A DNA stretch of 64,000 nt from UBA7672 sp965279205 (GCA_965279205.1 OZ257144.1:1054001-1118000), one strand, 5' to 3'; positions 33,014 to 42,429 are shown, counted from the first letter of the stretch. Numbers and translations are program-made. Notes: a model not told the origin generated them from the letters alone.

Positions 33014-33985
33014 CTAGCCCAGCTTCTCGGCCAGCTGGTCACTGGCTTTCACCAGCTCGCTGACGATGCCCGGCTCCAGCGAGGAATGCCCGGCGTCGGG
33101 CACAATCCGCAGTTGCGATTTCGGCCATGCCGTGTTCAACGCCCAGGCTGACGACAACGGCGTTACCACGTCATAGCGGCCGTGCACGATCACGCCGGGT
33201 AGATCGCCGAACTTGGCGGCCTGCTGAAGCAGCCAGCCATCGGTGTCGAAGAACCCCTTATTGTGGAAATAGTGGCACTCGATGCGAGCAAAGGCGTCGA
33301 GGAAGTCGGCCTCGTCAAAGCGCGGTGGACGCTGTTTCGGTCCGAGGATCGAGAGTGTCTCACCCTCCCATCTGGCCCATGCAGCGGCGGCTTCGGCGCG
33401 TACGGTTGCGTTCTTGCCCGTGAGGCGTTTGTGGAAGGCTTTCAGCAGGTCGTGCCGTTCGGCTTCTGGGATCGGCGCGACATAGCGGTCGAAGGCGTCG
33501 GGGAAGATGTTGCTGGCGCCTTCCTGGTAGAACCAGCGGATCTCGCTTTCCTTAAGCAGGAACACTCCGCGCAGCAGCAGGCCGAGCACCTGCTTCCTGT
33601 GCATGGCGGCGTAGGCGAGGGCGAGGGTCGATCCCCACGATCCGCCGAACACCAGCCACTTCTTGATCCCGAGGTGCGACCGCAGCGTCTCAATGTCGCG
33701 GACCAGATCCCAGGTCGTGTTTTCGCGCAGTTCCGAATGTGGCGTGGAGCGGCCGCAACCGCGCTGGTCGAACAGGATGATGCGGTAGCGGCGCGGGTCG
33801 AAGAACCGTCTCATCTCGGGACTGGACCCACCCCCGGGGCCGCCATGCAGCGCAACTACTGGTAAACCATCCGGATGCCCGCTGTCCTCCCAATAAAGCT
33901 CGTGAAGGTCGCTGACCTTCAGACGACCAGTCTTGCGAGGTTCCAGAGAGGGATAGAGAGTGCGTCGGGGACGATCGTCGTTCAT
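33014..33985 (-). CDS. pip: Proline iminopeptidase
   Basis: The 323-residue alpha/beta hydrolase removes N-terminal proline from peptides. The oxyanion loop is in VALHGGPGGGSSPEMRRFFDP, the nucleophile is Ser116 in GGSWGSTLAL, and the Asp and His lie in 'IVHGRYDVVTP' and 'VPDAGHSSLEPG'. FDQRGCGRSTPH is diagnostic of the family. The ATG at 33985 gives the normal N-terminus; an upstream extension to 34084 lacks similarity. Confidence 0.94.
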   Translation of the reverse strand: MNDDRPRRTLYPSLEPRKTGRLKVSDLHELYWEDSGHPDGLPVVALHGGPGGGSSPEMRRFFDPRRYRIILFDQRGCGRSTPHSELRENTTWDLVRDIETLRSHLGIKKWLVFGGSWGSTLALAYAAMHRKQVLGLLLRGVFLLKESEIRWFYQEGASNIFPDAFDRYVAPIPEAERHDLLKAFHKRLTGKNATVRAEAAAAWARWEGETLSILGPKQRPPRFDEADFLDAFARIECHYFHNKGFFDTDGWLLQQAAKFGDLPGVIVHGRYDVVTPLSSAWALNTAWPKSQLRIVPDAGHSSLEPGIVSELVKASDQLAEKLG

Positions 33986-34105
33986 TGTTGCTTCATCTAC
34001 AGGGCCGCATCCTTTGGTCAAATCCAATTCAGCCGGACGCTCGCCTTTTACATGGGACGCACCTATAACAGCCTGAGATACCACGAACTTTCGGGATCAT
34101 GTTCG

Positions 34106-34717
34106 GTGTCGCGTACGAAGCTTGCTTTTGTGATTCTTGCGTTGCTGGCGCCCTTGGGCGGCTGTGCGACCGTTTCGGTTTACGAACCGACTTCTGCTGA
34201 AATTTCCCTTACAGACGACCAGTCGCTGCTTCATGTTGCGGCCGAAGCCTACTGCAAGGAAGCGCGGTCCAAAGGGCTGGCGTCGGGCGAAGCCAGCTTG
34301 ACTGCACTGGCCGACATGCTGACCGGCAAGGACGCCGCAGCAAACGCGTACTGGAAGAAGATCGGCGCCGATACGTCCGCACCGCCTTCGGTTGTCAGTC
34401 GTGTCCGCGCGGACATGAACCATTCGGCCAAGGGCCTTGTCGATCTCGATACGATGGCTCGCGCGCTGCTGGGATCCTCAAGGCCGAGCCGGGAAGACGT
34501 CAGCGAGTTCGAGCGCGCTCTGATCCACGCCCGCCAGGCCCGCGACAGCTTCTCCGATGCTCTGGTGCAGGTGAACAAGCGCTCCAGCCGCGAATACCAG
34601 ATAGCGCTGGAACTGACGCCGCTCGATGAAGCGCTCGGCAAGGCGCGTGCGACGGCCGATGAACTCGCCACGGCCCGCGCCGTGGCGGACGACGCAGAGC
34701 TCGCGACCGCCAGCTAG
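34106..34717 (+). CDS. Hypothetical lipoprotein
   Basis: From a GTG at 34106 the 203-residue product starts with a textbook lipoprotein signal (MSRTKLAFVILALLAPLGGC). The mature part is helical, with 'LLHVAAEAYCKEARSKGLASGEASLTALADMLTG' and a C-terminal stretch rich in Ala, Arg and Glu ('FERALIHARQARDSFSDALVQVNKRSSREYQ', given here in part). I do not recognise a family. An in-frame ATG at 34052 would extend it past the signal and is less likely. Its stop overlaps the convergent DUF423 stop by four bases. Confidence 0.75.
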   Translation: MSRTKLAFVILALLAPLGGCATVSVYEPTSAEISLTDDQSLLHVAAEAYCKEARSKGLASGEASLTALADMLTGKDAAANAYWKKIGADTSAPPSVVSRVRADMNHSAKGLVDLDTMARALLGSSRPSREDVSEFERALIHARQARDSFSDALVQVNKRSSREYQIALELTPLDEALGKARATADELATARAVADDAELATAS

Positions 34718-35097
34718 CTCTCGCGCTGCAGCCTCAGCGCGGCGACGGCCAGAAGCAGCCATCCCAGCATGAAAGCGATGCCGCCTGCCGGCACCAGCAT
34801 GGTCAGGGCATCGAACGGGCTGCCATTCGTGTCCGGGCTGAAGGTCAGAAGTTTCGTCACCTGGATTATCGAGAACAGCACAACGCCTGCGACGAAGGTC
34901 CAACCTGCCAGCAACGACCACAGTCCAGACGAGCGGAGCAGGCCAGCGGTCGAAGCGGCCAGAACGTGTACAAAGCCGAACAACAGCGCACTATCCCATT
35001 GGCGCTCGTGCTCGATCGGTACGGCGTGAGCCCCTATAGCCCCCGCCGCTACCAGAACGAACCCAAGAACCGCAGCCGCAGCGATCACCCAGCGCAT
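34714..35097 (-). CDS. DUF423 family membrane protein
   Basis: The 127-residue protein has four membrane helices and the DUF423 pattern: N-terminal 'LGFVLVAAGAIGAHA', 'FGFVHVLAAS', 'GWTFVAGVVLFS' and 'VPAGGIAFMLGWLLLAVAAL'. The family (YgdD type) is widespread, with unknown function. The ATG at 35097 matches the family length. Confidence 0.9.
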   Translation of the reverse strand: MRWVIAAAAVLGFVLVAAGAIGAHAVPIEHERQWDSALLFGFVHVLAASTAGLLRSSGLWSLLAGWTFVAGVVLFSIIQVTKLLTFSPDTNGSPFDALTMLVPAGGIAFMLGWLLLAVAALRLQRES

Positions 35098-35282
35098 TAA
35101 CAATCTCTCCAGATCAGGCGCCATTCTAGCAGGGAACCTTGGGGACGGGCGAGCATTGCCAAGGACAGGACCCGGACCGGGGGCTGTTTTCGAGGAAAAA
35201 CGCTGTGCAACCCAGAAGGGAACTTCGTCGCCCCATAGTCTCGTTTGGTATTTGCTATACGTTTCTACTGTAAATCTTGAAG

Positions 35283-36413
35283 ATGACGTCCAGTTCAACG
35301 CGATTTCAGGTGGATACGGCCGAGGACGGAAAGCAGGTTCTTTCCATCGCGGGCGAATGGACTGTCTGGACTGTAGCCTCGGTCGAAGAAAAGCTCCGCA
35401 ACACCAAAATATCCTACGACGCGATCCTCGACGTGAGTGGGCTGGAGCGCATCGACACCTCCGGCGCCTACCTGATCGACCGCGCCCTCGGCGCCCTTGA
35501 GGGCATCGACGACCCAATTCCGATCCGTGGTCAGCATCCGACGATCGAGCGGCTGCTCGGCAAGGTACGCAAGGCAAGTCCCGCTGCGCCGCCCGATCCC
35601 ATTCGTCCGCCCGGCGTCATCGCCCTTCTGGACCGCGCCGGTCACGGGGCTGTCGACGCGTGGAACGAATTGCTCGGCCTGCTCAGCTTCATCGGCGAAA
35701 CGATGGCGACGCTGGCCCGGCTTGTGATCAATCCGCGCCGCATCCGTTGGAAGTCGGTGGTTGCGATCATGGAAGAGGCGGGCCTCGACGCCCTGCCGAT
35801 CGTTTGCTTCCTGTCCTTCTTCATCGGTCTCGTCATAGCCTTCATCGGCGCCAACCTGCTGGCGATGTTCAACGCATCCGTGTTCACCGTCGAACTGGTT
35901 GGCATCGGCATGCTGCGGGAGTTCGGGGCAGTGCTTACCGCGATCCTGCTCGCCGGCCGGACGGACTCGGCCTTCACAGCGCAGATCGGCGCCATGAAGA
36001 TGCGTCAGGAGATCGACGCCATGCGGACCATCGGCATCGATCCGATGGAAGCGCTGGTTGCCCCGCGCCTGATTGCGCTGATCATCATGACGCCGCTGCT
36101 GACCTTCGCCGCCACGATCGCTGGCGTTGCTGGCGGTCTCATCGCTGCCTGGACGGCGATGGATATCTCTCCGCAGATGTTCATCACGCGCTTCCAGGAC
36201 ACCGTTCCCGAACAGCATTTCTGGGTTGGCATCGTGAAGACGCCGGTCTTCGCAATCGTCGTGGCAATGGTCGGCTGCCGGCAGGGGATGCTGGTCGAAG
36301 GCGATGTTGTTTCGCTCGGCCGCCGCACCACGTCCGCCGTGGTGCAATCCATCTTTCTCGTCATCGCCATCGATGCGTTGTTCGCCATCCTCTATTACAT
36401 GCTGAACATATGA
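35283..36413 (+). CDS. mlaE: MlaE-type lipid ABC transporter permease with STAS domain
   Basis: The 376-residue protein begins with an N-terminal STAS-like domain (about 1-110, 'YDAILDVSGLERIDTSGAYLIDRAL') and continues with the MlaE permease (about 120-376, five or six helices; 'VELVGIGMLREFGAVLTAILLAGRTDSAFTAQIG' is its hallmark, cited in part). In E. coli the STAS partner is a separate protein, MlaB; here it is fused. It moves phospholipids for outer-membrane asymmetry. The ATG at 35283 is preferred to a TTG at 35277. Its stop overlaps mlaF. Confidence 0.93.
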   Translation: MTSSSTRFQVDTAEDGKQVLSIAGEWTVWTVASVEEKLRNTKISYDAILDVSGLERIDTSGAYLIDRALGALEGIDDPIPIRGQHPTIERLLGKVRKASPAAPPDPIRPPGVIALLDRAGHGAVDAWNELLGLLSFIGETMATLARLVINPRRIRWKSVVAIMEEAGLDALPIVCFLSFFIGLVIAFIGANLLAMFNASVFTVELVGIGMLREFGAVLTAILLAGRTDSAFTAQIGAMKMRQEIDAMRTIGIDPMEALVAPRLIALIIMTPLLTFAATIAGVAGGLIAAWTAMDISPQMFITRFQDTVPEQHFWVGIVKTPVFAIVVAMVGCRQGMLVEGDVVSLGRRTTSAVVQSIFLVIAIDALFAILYYMLNI

Positions 36414-37213
36414 GTTTTGACGCCGCCCTTCGGAACCACGACCGGCCCGCCTCCGACGGCGAGGTTGCGATCCGCGTGCGCAATCTCACCAACCGGTTCG
36501 GCCCGAATACCGTGCATGAAGGTCTCGATCTCGACGTCATGAAGGGCGAGGTGTTGGGCGTCATCGGTGGATCAGGCACGGGGAAATCCGTGCTGCTGCG
36601 ATCCATCGTTGGTCTCAACACTCCGGCGTCAGGCGACATCGAGGTTTTTGGCGAACGCCTGTCCGATCTTTCGCGTACGGAGCGAGTAAAGATCGAGCGC
36701 CGTCTGGGCGTGATGTTCCAGGATGGCGCGTTGTTCTCGACGCTGACGGTGCGCGAGAATGTCATGGCCCCCATGGTCGAACACACCAAGATACCGAAAG
36801 CGCTCATGCGCGAATTGGCCGACCTCAAGATTCGCCTGGCCGGTCTTGAGCTGGAGGCGGCGCCCAAGAAGCCATCCGATCTTTCGGGCGGCATGCGCAA
36901 AAGGGCGGCCCTTGCTCGCGCCCTGGCGCTTGATCCCGAGCTTCTCTTTCTCGATGAGCCGACTGCCGGCCTTGATCCGATCGGCGCCGCGAAGTTTGAC
37001 GAGCTGGTGAAGTCTCTGTCGACGTCGCTAGGATTAACTGTCTTCCTGGTCACGCATGACCTCGACACTCTGGTGTCGATCTGCGACCGGATAGCCGTGC
37101 TTAACAACGGCAAGGTGCTTGCAATTGGTCCGCTGGATGAGGTTCGCAAGAACCCGAACCCATGGATTCAGGAATACTTCTCTGGCCCGCGCGGCCGGGC
37201 AGCGGTGAGATAG
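36410..37213 (+). CDS. mlaF: MlaF-type lipid ABC transporter ATP-binding protein
   Basis: The 267-residue ATPase has Walker A in GGSGTGKSVLLR, signature LSGGMRKRAALARAL, Walker B LLFLDEPTAGLDP and a THD switch. The Lys-Ser-Val form of Walker A and the GGMRKR signature are typical of MlaF/Mkl ATPases. The start is set by the ATGA overlap with mlaE at 36410. Confidence 0.95.
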   Translation: MSFDAALRNHDRPASDGEVAIRVRNLTNRFGPNTVHEGLDLDVMKGEVLGVIGGSGTGKSVLLRSIVGLNTPASGDIEVFGERLSDLSRTERVKIERRLGVMFQDGALFSTLTVRENVMAPMVEHTKIPKALMRELADLKIRLAGLELEAAPKKPSDLSGGMRKRAALARALALDPELLFLDEPTAGLDPIGAAKFDELVKSLSTSLGLTVFLVTHDLDTLVSICDRIAVLNNGKVLAIGPLDEVRKNPNPWIQEYFSGPRGRAAVR

Positions 37214-37216
37214 GCC

Positions 37217-38173
37217 ATGGAAACCAAGGCCAACTACGTTCTGATCGGCGCCTTCGTGCTGCTTGCTGCGGCAGCCGTGATGCTGTTCACGCTGTGGATC
37301 GCTGGCACGCCGCTCAATCGCGACGATTCAGACTACGACGTGGTGTTCGAAGGCCCGGTGAACGGCCTCACTGTGGGCGGCGAGGTGCGCTTCAACGGCA
37401 TCAAGGTCGGTGAAGTCACGCGCCTCAATCTCGACCGGAAAGACCCCAACAAGGTCATCGCCCGCATCCGCGTCGATGCACAGACCCCAGTCCGCACCGA
37501 CAGCATGGCGCAACTCAACTTCCTCGGCATCACCGGCGTCACCTTCATCCAGATCCTCGCGGGCAGCCCTGACAGCCCGATGCTTGTGTCGCAGGACTTC
37601 CAGCCGCCCCCGATCATCCACACCAGCCGCACACTGGTCGATGAACTCTTCCAGGGCGGTCAGGATCTGCTCGGCGTCTCCGGCGACACGATCAAGCGGA
37701 TCAACGAGATGCTGTCGGAAGAGAACCTTGCTCACCTCACGGCGACGTTGGCCGCGATCGACAAGGCCGCCACCAAGATTGCAGCGGATGATGGGCTGGT
37801 CGACTCGGCCACGGTCGCGCTCAAATCGATCAACACGGCCGCCGTCTCGCTCGATTCCGCCGCCAAGGCCGTGGACACGGCCGCGAACTCGATCGGCGGA
37901 GATGTGTCCAGGCTTTCGGCTGAAGCGAGCGCAACGCTTAGCCAGCTCGATCCGGTGCTCGCCGACGCGCGGGTCGCCATGCAGAACGTCAACGGCGCCG
38001 TTGCACAGATCAACCGCAATCTTGCGCCAGCCGCGACGACGGCGCTGGAGCAGATCGGCCATACCGCCATCGATGTTCAGACGACGATTGCCCGGCTGCA
38101 AAGCCTGCTTTCCCAGATCGAGCAGGACCCGAGCCGGTTTGTCTATCAGCAGCCCCAGCCTGTCGAACGGTGA
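37217..38173 (+). CDS. mlaD: MlaD-type MCE domain protein
   Basis: The 318-residue protein has an N-terminal membrane helix (8-30) and one MCE domain ('YDVVFEGPVNGLTVGGEVRFNGIKVGEV' and 'TDSMAQLNFLGITGVTFIQI', cited in part). The C-terminal 170 residues are helical with Ala/Ile/Asp repeats like other long MlaD proteins. It binds lipid in the periplasm and sits on the MlaFE complex. It is followed directly by the auxiliary lipoprotein. Confidence 0.93.
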   Translation: METKANYVLIGAFVLLAAAAVMLFTLWIAGTPLNRDDSDYDVVFEGPVNGLTVGGEVRFNGIKVGEVTRLNLDRKDPNKVIARIRVDAQTPVRTDSMAQLNFLGITGVTFIQILAGSPDSPMLVSQDFQPPPIIHTSRTLVDELFQGGQDLLGVSGDTIKRINEMLSEENLAHLTATLAAIDKAATKIAADDGLVDSATVALKSINTAAVSLDSAAKAVDTAANSIGGDVSRLSAEASATLSQLDPVLADARVAMQNVNGAVAQINRNLAPAATTALEQIGHTAIDVQTTIARLQSLLSQIEQDPSRFVYQQPQPVER

Positions 38174-38181
38174 AGCACGCG

Positions 38182-38808
38182 ATGAAAACGCCGATCCTCG
38201 CCGCAATCCTTGCAATGACGCTCGCTCTGGGCGGCTGCCTGTCCGTTCTCCCCCAGCCGATCATCCCCTCGGCCCTGATCCAGCTGCCAGCTGATCGCGC
38301 CAAGGCGCCGGCCGACCAGCTTCAGGCCGATGTTGCAGTCTATGCGCCCGAGACATCGCGCGCTTTTGCTGGCGTCGACATCGCCGTGACCGACAGCCAG
38401 GAGCTCATCTACCTTCCCGAAGTGCGCTGGGCCGACAGCGCGCCGCAACTTCTTCAGGGTGCGGTCGTCAATGCGTTGTCCAAGGCTGGCGGACCGGGCA
38501 GGGCTGTTCCGGGATCGCTTGGCGCACAGGTCGACTATGAAGTGCGCTGGCGCCTCATCGACATGTCGGCGGGCAAGGACACTGCGCCGGTGCGTGTCGA
38601 GGTCCAGGTCAGCCTCATGAAATCAGGCAATCGCCGCATGGTGGCGCAGCAGACTTTCGCGGCCGAAGGTTCGCCTGCCGATCGTGCGCCACGCGCCCGC
38701 GCCGCCGAACTGGCGCTAGTTGCACAGTCCGTCGCCGATCAGGTTGCGGCCTTTGTGGCAAAAACGGTTGTTTCGACGGGCTCACCCGCGCCGGTCACGC
38801 AGAACTGA
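38182..38808 (+). CDS. ABC-type transport auxiliary lipoprotein
   Basis: The 208-residue lipoprotein (lipobox LGGC) matches the PqiC-like auxiliary lipoprotein family that accompanies MCE transporters, with 'YAPETSRAFAGVDIAVTDSQELIYLPEVRWADSAPQLLQ' as its core (cited in part). It probably sits in the outer membrane as the docking partner of MlaD. The ATG at 38182 has GGTGA upstream; a GTG at 38170 overlaps the mlaD stop. Confidence 0.87.
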   Translation: MKTPILAAILAMTLALGGCLSVLPQPIIPSALIQLPADRAKAPADQLQADVAVYAPETSRAFAGVDIAVTDSQELIYLPEVRWADSAPQLLQGAVVNALSKAGGPGRAVPGSLGAQVDYEVRWRLIDMSAGKDTAPVRVEVQVSLMKSGNRRMVAQQTFAAEGSPADRAPRARAAELALVAQSVADQVAAFVAKTVVSTGSPAPVTQN

Positions 38809-38919
38809 CATCTCGCTCTGCGGACGTGAGACAATGCGGCCATTGCGCTGCGTCACCCATCAATCGTAGCTTCCCGCCCGATCGCCGCGCCGCAGCGCGG
38901 CAAACTGCCGGAGGTATGT

Positions 38920-40035
38920 GTGCGACGCGCCCTGATTCTTGCTCTTGGAACTGCCCTCTCAACTGGCGCCCTCGTGGCGACCGCCCAGACGACGCCCGCA
39001 CAGACAGCTGCCGCGCCCTACAAGGCGCCGATGCTGAAGATCGGTCAGCCTGACCTGCAGGGCGTGTGGAGCAACGCTTCGCTCACTCCGATGACGCGTC
39101 AGCCTGCCCTGAAGGACCGCGCCACATTCACCGAGGACGAGGTGAAGAAGCTGGAAGGCGACGTCCAGACCGAGATCGAGGAAGGCAACCAGCGCACCGA
39201 CCCGAACGCCCCGGCGGATTTCGTCGCCAAGTCGACAGTCGAGCGGCCTGAGTTCAAGGCGGCCGGCGGCGCCGTCGGCGGCTACAATCGCGGCTGGCTC
39301 GATCCGGGCAACCACGTGATGCGCGTCAATGGCCAGCCGCGCACTTCGGTGCTCACGACCCCGAATGGCCAGGCGCCGGCTCGCAAGGCGGGCGCAGTCG
39401 TCGCCGCGGCGGCGCCAGGCCTCGACCTTGGCCCCAGCCCGATCCCCCGCGGCGGTGCGTTTGAGAACATGGAATCCCGCGGCGCCGGCGAGCGCTGCAT
39501 CATTTCGTTCGGCCGCAATGGCGGCCCGCCGATGTTGGCGAACGGTTTCTACAACAACAACTACCAGATCGTGCAGTCGCCCGACGCGATCCTGATCAAC
39601 GTGGAAATGAACCATGACTCGCGGATCGTCCGCCTGAACTCCAAACACCGCACGGACGATGTCCGTCCGTATTTCGGCGACTCGATCGGCTGGTGGGAAG
39701 GCGACACGCTCGTTGTCGAGACGACCAACATTCCGCAGAGCCAACAGTTCATGGGCTCGTGGAAGGATCTGAAGGTCACCGAGAAGTTCAAGCGTGTCGG
39801 CGAAGACCGGCTCTACTACAGCTTCACCGTGGCGGATCCGACGCTGTGGGACGCGCCGTGGGGCGGTGAGTACGAGTTCCACCCGCTGGAAGTGCAGCGC
39901 CTGTACGAATATGCCTGCCATGAAGGTAACTACGCCCTTCACGGCATCCTGTCCGGTGCGCGCGTGCAGGAAGCCAAGGCTGCTGAAGCCGAAGCCGCCA
40001 AGGCAAAACCTGCAAAAGGCAAAGGCAAGAACTAA
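38920..40035 (+). CDS. Secreted protein, paralogue A
   Basis: The 371-residue product starts at a GTG preceded by GGAGGT and has a signal peptide ending near VATAQ. The mature part begins with PDLQGVWSN, typical of a family that is abundant in soil bacteria. The C-terminal region 'YFGDSIGWWEGDTLVVET' and 'CHEGNYALHGILSGAR' is shared with the gene at 62.3 kb in this window. No catalytic motif is recognised. It ends in an Ala/Lys tail and a strong terminator. Confidence 0.78.
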   Translation: MRRALILALGTALSTGALVATAQTTPAQTAAAPYKAPMLKIGQPDLQGVWSNASLTPMTRQPALKDRATFTEDEVKKLEGDVQTEIEEGNQRTDPNAPADFVAKSTVERPEFKAAGGAVGGYNRGWLDPGNHVMRVNGQPRTSVLTTPNGQAPARKAGAVVAAAAPGLDLGPSPIPRGGAFENMESRGAGERCIISFGRNGGPPMLANGFYNNNYQIVQSPDAILINVEMNHDSRIVRLNSKHRTDDVRPYFGDSIGWWEGDTLVVETTNIPQSQQFMGSWKDLKVTEKFKRVGEDRLYYSFTVADPTLWDAPWGGEYEFHPLEVQRLYEYACHEGNYALHGILSGARVQEAKAAEAEAAKAKPAKGKGKN

Positions 40036-40057
40036 GGTAGAGAACTGACCGAAATTG

Positions 40058-40092
40058 AAAAGCGCGTCCGGCGATGGCCGGGCGCGCTTTTT
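40058..40092 (+). terminator. Rho-independent terminator
   Basis: A 15-bp stem (one T-G wobble) pairs 40058-40072 with 40077-40091 around a GATG loop and runs into a T-tract. The A-run at its left end means it could also act on the minus strand for the convergent TipN-like gene ending at 40102. Confidence 0.92.
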
Positions 40093-40101
40093 CGTTGCGC
40101 C

Positions 40102-42003
40102 CTAGAGTGTCGCACCCAGGGCTGCGTCGAGCAGTAGGTAGGCGGACAGGCGCGGCGCAGCGTCCTCGCGGGCGCGGTCGGCAAGCGACAGGACTCGCAA
40201 CGCATCCGGCTCTTCCGTGGTGACGAAGCTGCGCGCGGCGTGCTGCAGGTCGCGGTCGGTATCGAGCAGACGGGCAACGCGCTGGATCTCGCCAGGTGCG
40301 ATATCCCGGGTGGCGCGCCGGCGCTGGCGTTCGCCGTGATGCGAGGCGGTCGCGATGCGGCGCAGGTCGGAAGCTTTGACATCCAGACGCACGCCAGCGC
40401 GATCGAGTCTGTCGATCATGGCGCCGGCCGACTGCTCGCGCGCATGGGGCTGCACTTCCTCGATGCCGGTCAGAAGGTCGCGCCAGGACGGATTGCGCGG
40501 CGGCTCGGGACCAAAAAGAGCGTCATGCTGCATGGCCTGTCCGTCGCCCGGGCGGCGTGGCGCAGCGACGTTCTGCAGGACCAGTTCGTCGTCGTTCATC
40601 CGATCACGGCCGAAAACATCCAGGCTCGCGGCGGTTGGCTTGGCGGTCGGCGCTGACGGCGCAGGCTCGCGTGCGAACAGGGGTGGGAAGGGCGACTGCG
40701 TCACAGGTTTTTCGAGCAGGAAATCTTCCTCAGGCGGGGCGAGACGCTCCGGTTCGAGAATGAGGTCGTCGACCGAGGAAGAACCGTGATCAGGCTCGTC
40801 CTTCATCTGGTGGATGAGGTGCGATGCCTTCTCGATGCGTTGGCGGGCGCGTTCAAGTCCTCCTTCCGCATTGTGACCAGCCTTGTTGGTGGCGCGGAAG
40901 ACGGAATCGGCCAGCCGGTGAATACGCTGTTCGGTTTCGTCGGCATGAGCCTTTGATGCCAGAGCGGCTGTACGCGTGGTCGCTTCGGCTTGCAGCCCGG
41001 CTTCCTTGAGGCGAACCATAGCCTGATGGGCTTCGTCCGCCGCCTGGGCGGAGCGGATGTTGATGGTTTCGGTTGCTTTCATCGCGGAGCCAAGCGCATC
41101 CGACACAGCGTCGCGCAGGGATTCGGCGGTGGATTTGGCGGCGGCGCTGGCAAGCTCGCCGGCCTTGGTGGCCGCTTCGACCATGCGAGTCGACTGTACC
41201 AGCTGCTCGTCGAGGCGCATCAGCGCGCCGCCGAGATTCTGCGCGCGCTTGCGGCTTTCGGCGCCCATCGTGTCGAGCTGGTCGATGCGCGAGGCAAGAT
41301 GGCCGGCTGTCTCCTGCAGGTCTTTCAGGCGCTGGTCGAGCGTGGCGTCGGCCTGACGCACCTGATCCTGCGCGGCGCGGGCAGCCTCTGACATCATCTG
41401 GGCGTGGCGCGGGATCGACTTGGCCAAGCTCTCGGACTGATTGCGTAGCGACTCAGCAAGCTGGGTCAAGCTCTGCCGTTCGGAACTCATCTTGTGGACG
41501 AGGACTTCGGAATCTGCCCGGACGATTTCGGCGGCCTTCAGCGCGGCCGTGACACTCGACTCAATGTCGTGCTTGAGGCCGTCGAGGCGCTGGCGTGTGT
41601 CGGTCAATGCGCGATTGAGCTTCTGCGTCTCCATAGAGACCGCTTCGGCGATGTTCGCGATTTGCTCGCGGGAATGCTCTGCCGGCTCCAGCAGCATGCG
41701 TGCGGAGTGGAGGACAACGGAATTGGCTTCGGCCGAGCGGGCGCCTTCGCGTGCCATGATGCCCGCGCAGATCAAGGCGATGCCTGGCGCGGCGAAGGCG
41801 GCAAAGCCGCCAGCCAGCAACAGGGGTGATTGCCTGAAGATGGTCTCGAACCCGAGCGCGGCGACCAGCCATGCAGCGGCCCCACCCCAGAGAATGAGGG
41901 CCATGGCGGCTCCTGCCCACGGCATCCACGAGCCAGCGCCGCGTGCGGCTTCTAGCTGGGCCTGGGTTCGGGTGGTTGTGCGGCGGTCGTAAGGGGCGTT
42001 CAT
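40102..42003 (-). CDS. TipN-like two-TM coiled-coil protein
   Basis: The 633-residue protein has two membrane helices at about 28-51 and 59-84, then a long Ala/Glu/Gln-rich coiled coil (about 95-400), a Pro-rich acidic linker (about 400-470) and a helical C-terminal domain (about 500-633). TAGGAG precedes the ATG. The plan matches TipN, the pole-marking protein of Caulobacter crescentus, which has two N-terminal helices and a large coiled coil but is longer. The assignment is architectural only. An 8-bp hairpin (42038-42057) lies in its 5' untranslated region. Confidence 0.6.
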   Translation of the reverse strand: MNAPYDRRTTTRTQAQLEAARGAGSWMPWAGAAMALILWGGAAAWLVAALGFETIFRQSPLLLAGGFAAFAAPGIALICAGIMAREGARSAEANSVVLHSARMLLEPAEHSREQIANIAEAVSMETQKLNRALTDTRQRLDGLKHDIESSVTAALKAAEIVRADSEVLVHKMSSERQSLTQLAESLRNQSESLAKSIPRHAQMMSEAARAAQDQVRQADATLDQRLKDLQETAGHLASRIDQLDTMGAESRKRAQNLGGALMRLDEQLVQSTRMVEAATKAGELASAAAKSTAESLRDAVSDALGSAMKATETINIRSAQAADEAHQAMVRLKEAGLQAEATTRTAALASKAHADETEQRIHRLADSVFRATNKAGHNAEGGLERARQRIEKASHLIHQMKDEPDHGSSSVDDLILEPERLAPPEEDFLLEKPVTQSPFPPLFAREPAPSAPTAKPTAASLDVFGRDRMNDDELVLQNVAAPRRPGDGQAMQHDALFGPEPPRNPSWRDLLTGIEEVQPHAREQSAGAMIDRLDRAGVRLDVKASDLRRIATASHHGERQRRRATRDIAPGEIQRVARLLDTDRDLQHAARSFVTTEEPDALRVLSLADRAREDAAPRLSAYLLLDAALGATL

Positions 42004-42258
42004 GGGCTCCTATTGAACCTGCTCAGTGTGGCGAACTCGCGCCAGCAAGCTGGCGCGGCCATGGTCCAGCACGATTTTCCGGCAAGGATCCGGGTCCGGC
42101 GGCCGAATGTGCCGGTCCGGAGGGCTGTTGAAAAGGGCTGGCGCTCACAGGGCGGGGCTCAATCAGCAGGTCGTTCCTGAAGTCGAACGATCGCGAAATC
42201 CGGATTCGGGCAGCCAATTGTGGAAATTCGCTGGATTCGGGCGATCCGGCGGCCGAAC

Positions 42259-42429
42259 TCAGTAGACTTTCGGGGTCTGCTGCTGGACCGGCTTTTCGAT
42301 CGGGGCGGGTTTGCCGCGCACCGTGTCCTGATCCTTGTGGGCCTTAACAGGCTCACCATCGCCGACGCCTGTCCACGCGACAAGCGCCGCGAACACCGCA
42401 TCCCTGACGTTTACAATGACCTCGATCAT
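42259..42429 (-). CDS. Small hypothetical protein, 56 residues
   Basis: A 56-codon frame starts at an ATG with AAGGGG nine bases upstream and ends with KPVQQQTPKVY. Residues 1-20 (MIEVIVNVRDAVFAALVAWT) form an amphipathic or weakly hydrophobic helix, and the remainder is Lys/Pro/Gln-rich and probably disordered. It is below common length cutoffs. It lies 255 bases upstream of the TipN-like gene in the same direction and divergent from the HPt gene. No family is recognised. Confidence 0.55.
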   Translation of the reverse strand: MIEVIVNVRDAVFAALVAWTGVGDGEPVKAHKDQDTVRGKPAPIEKPVQQQTPKVY

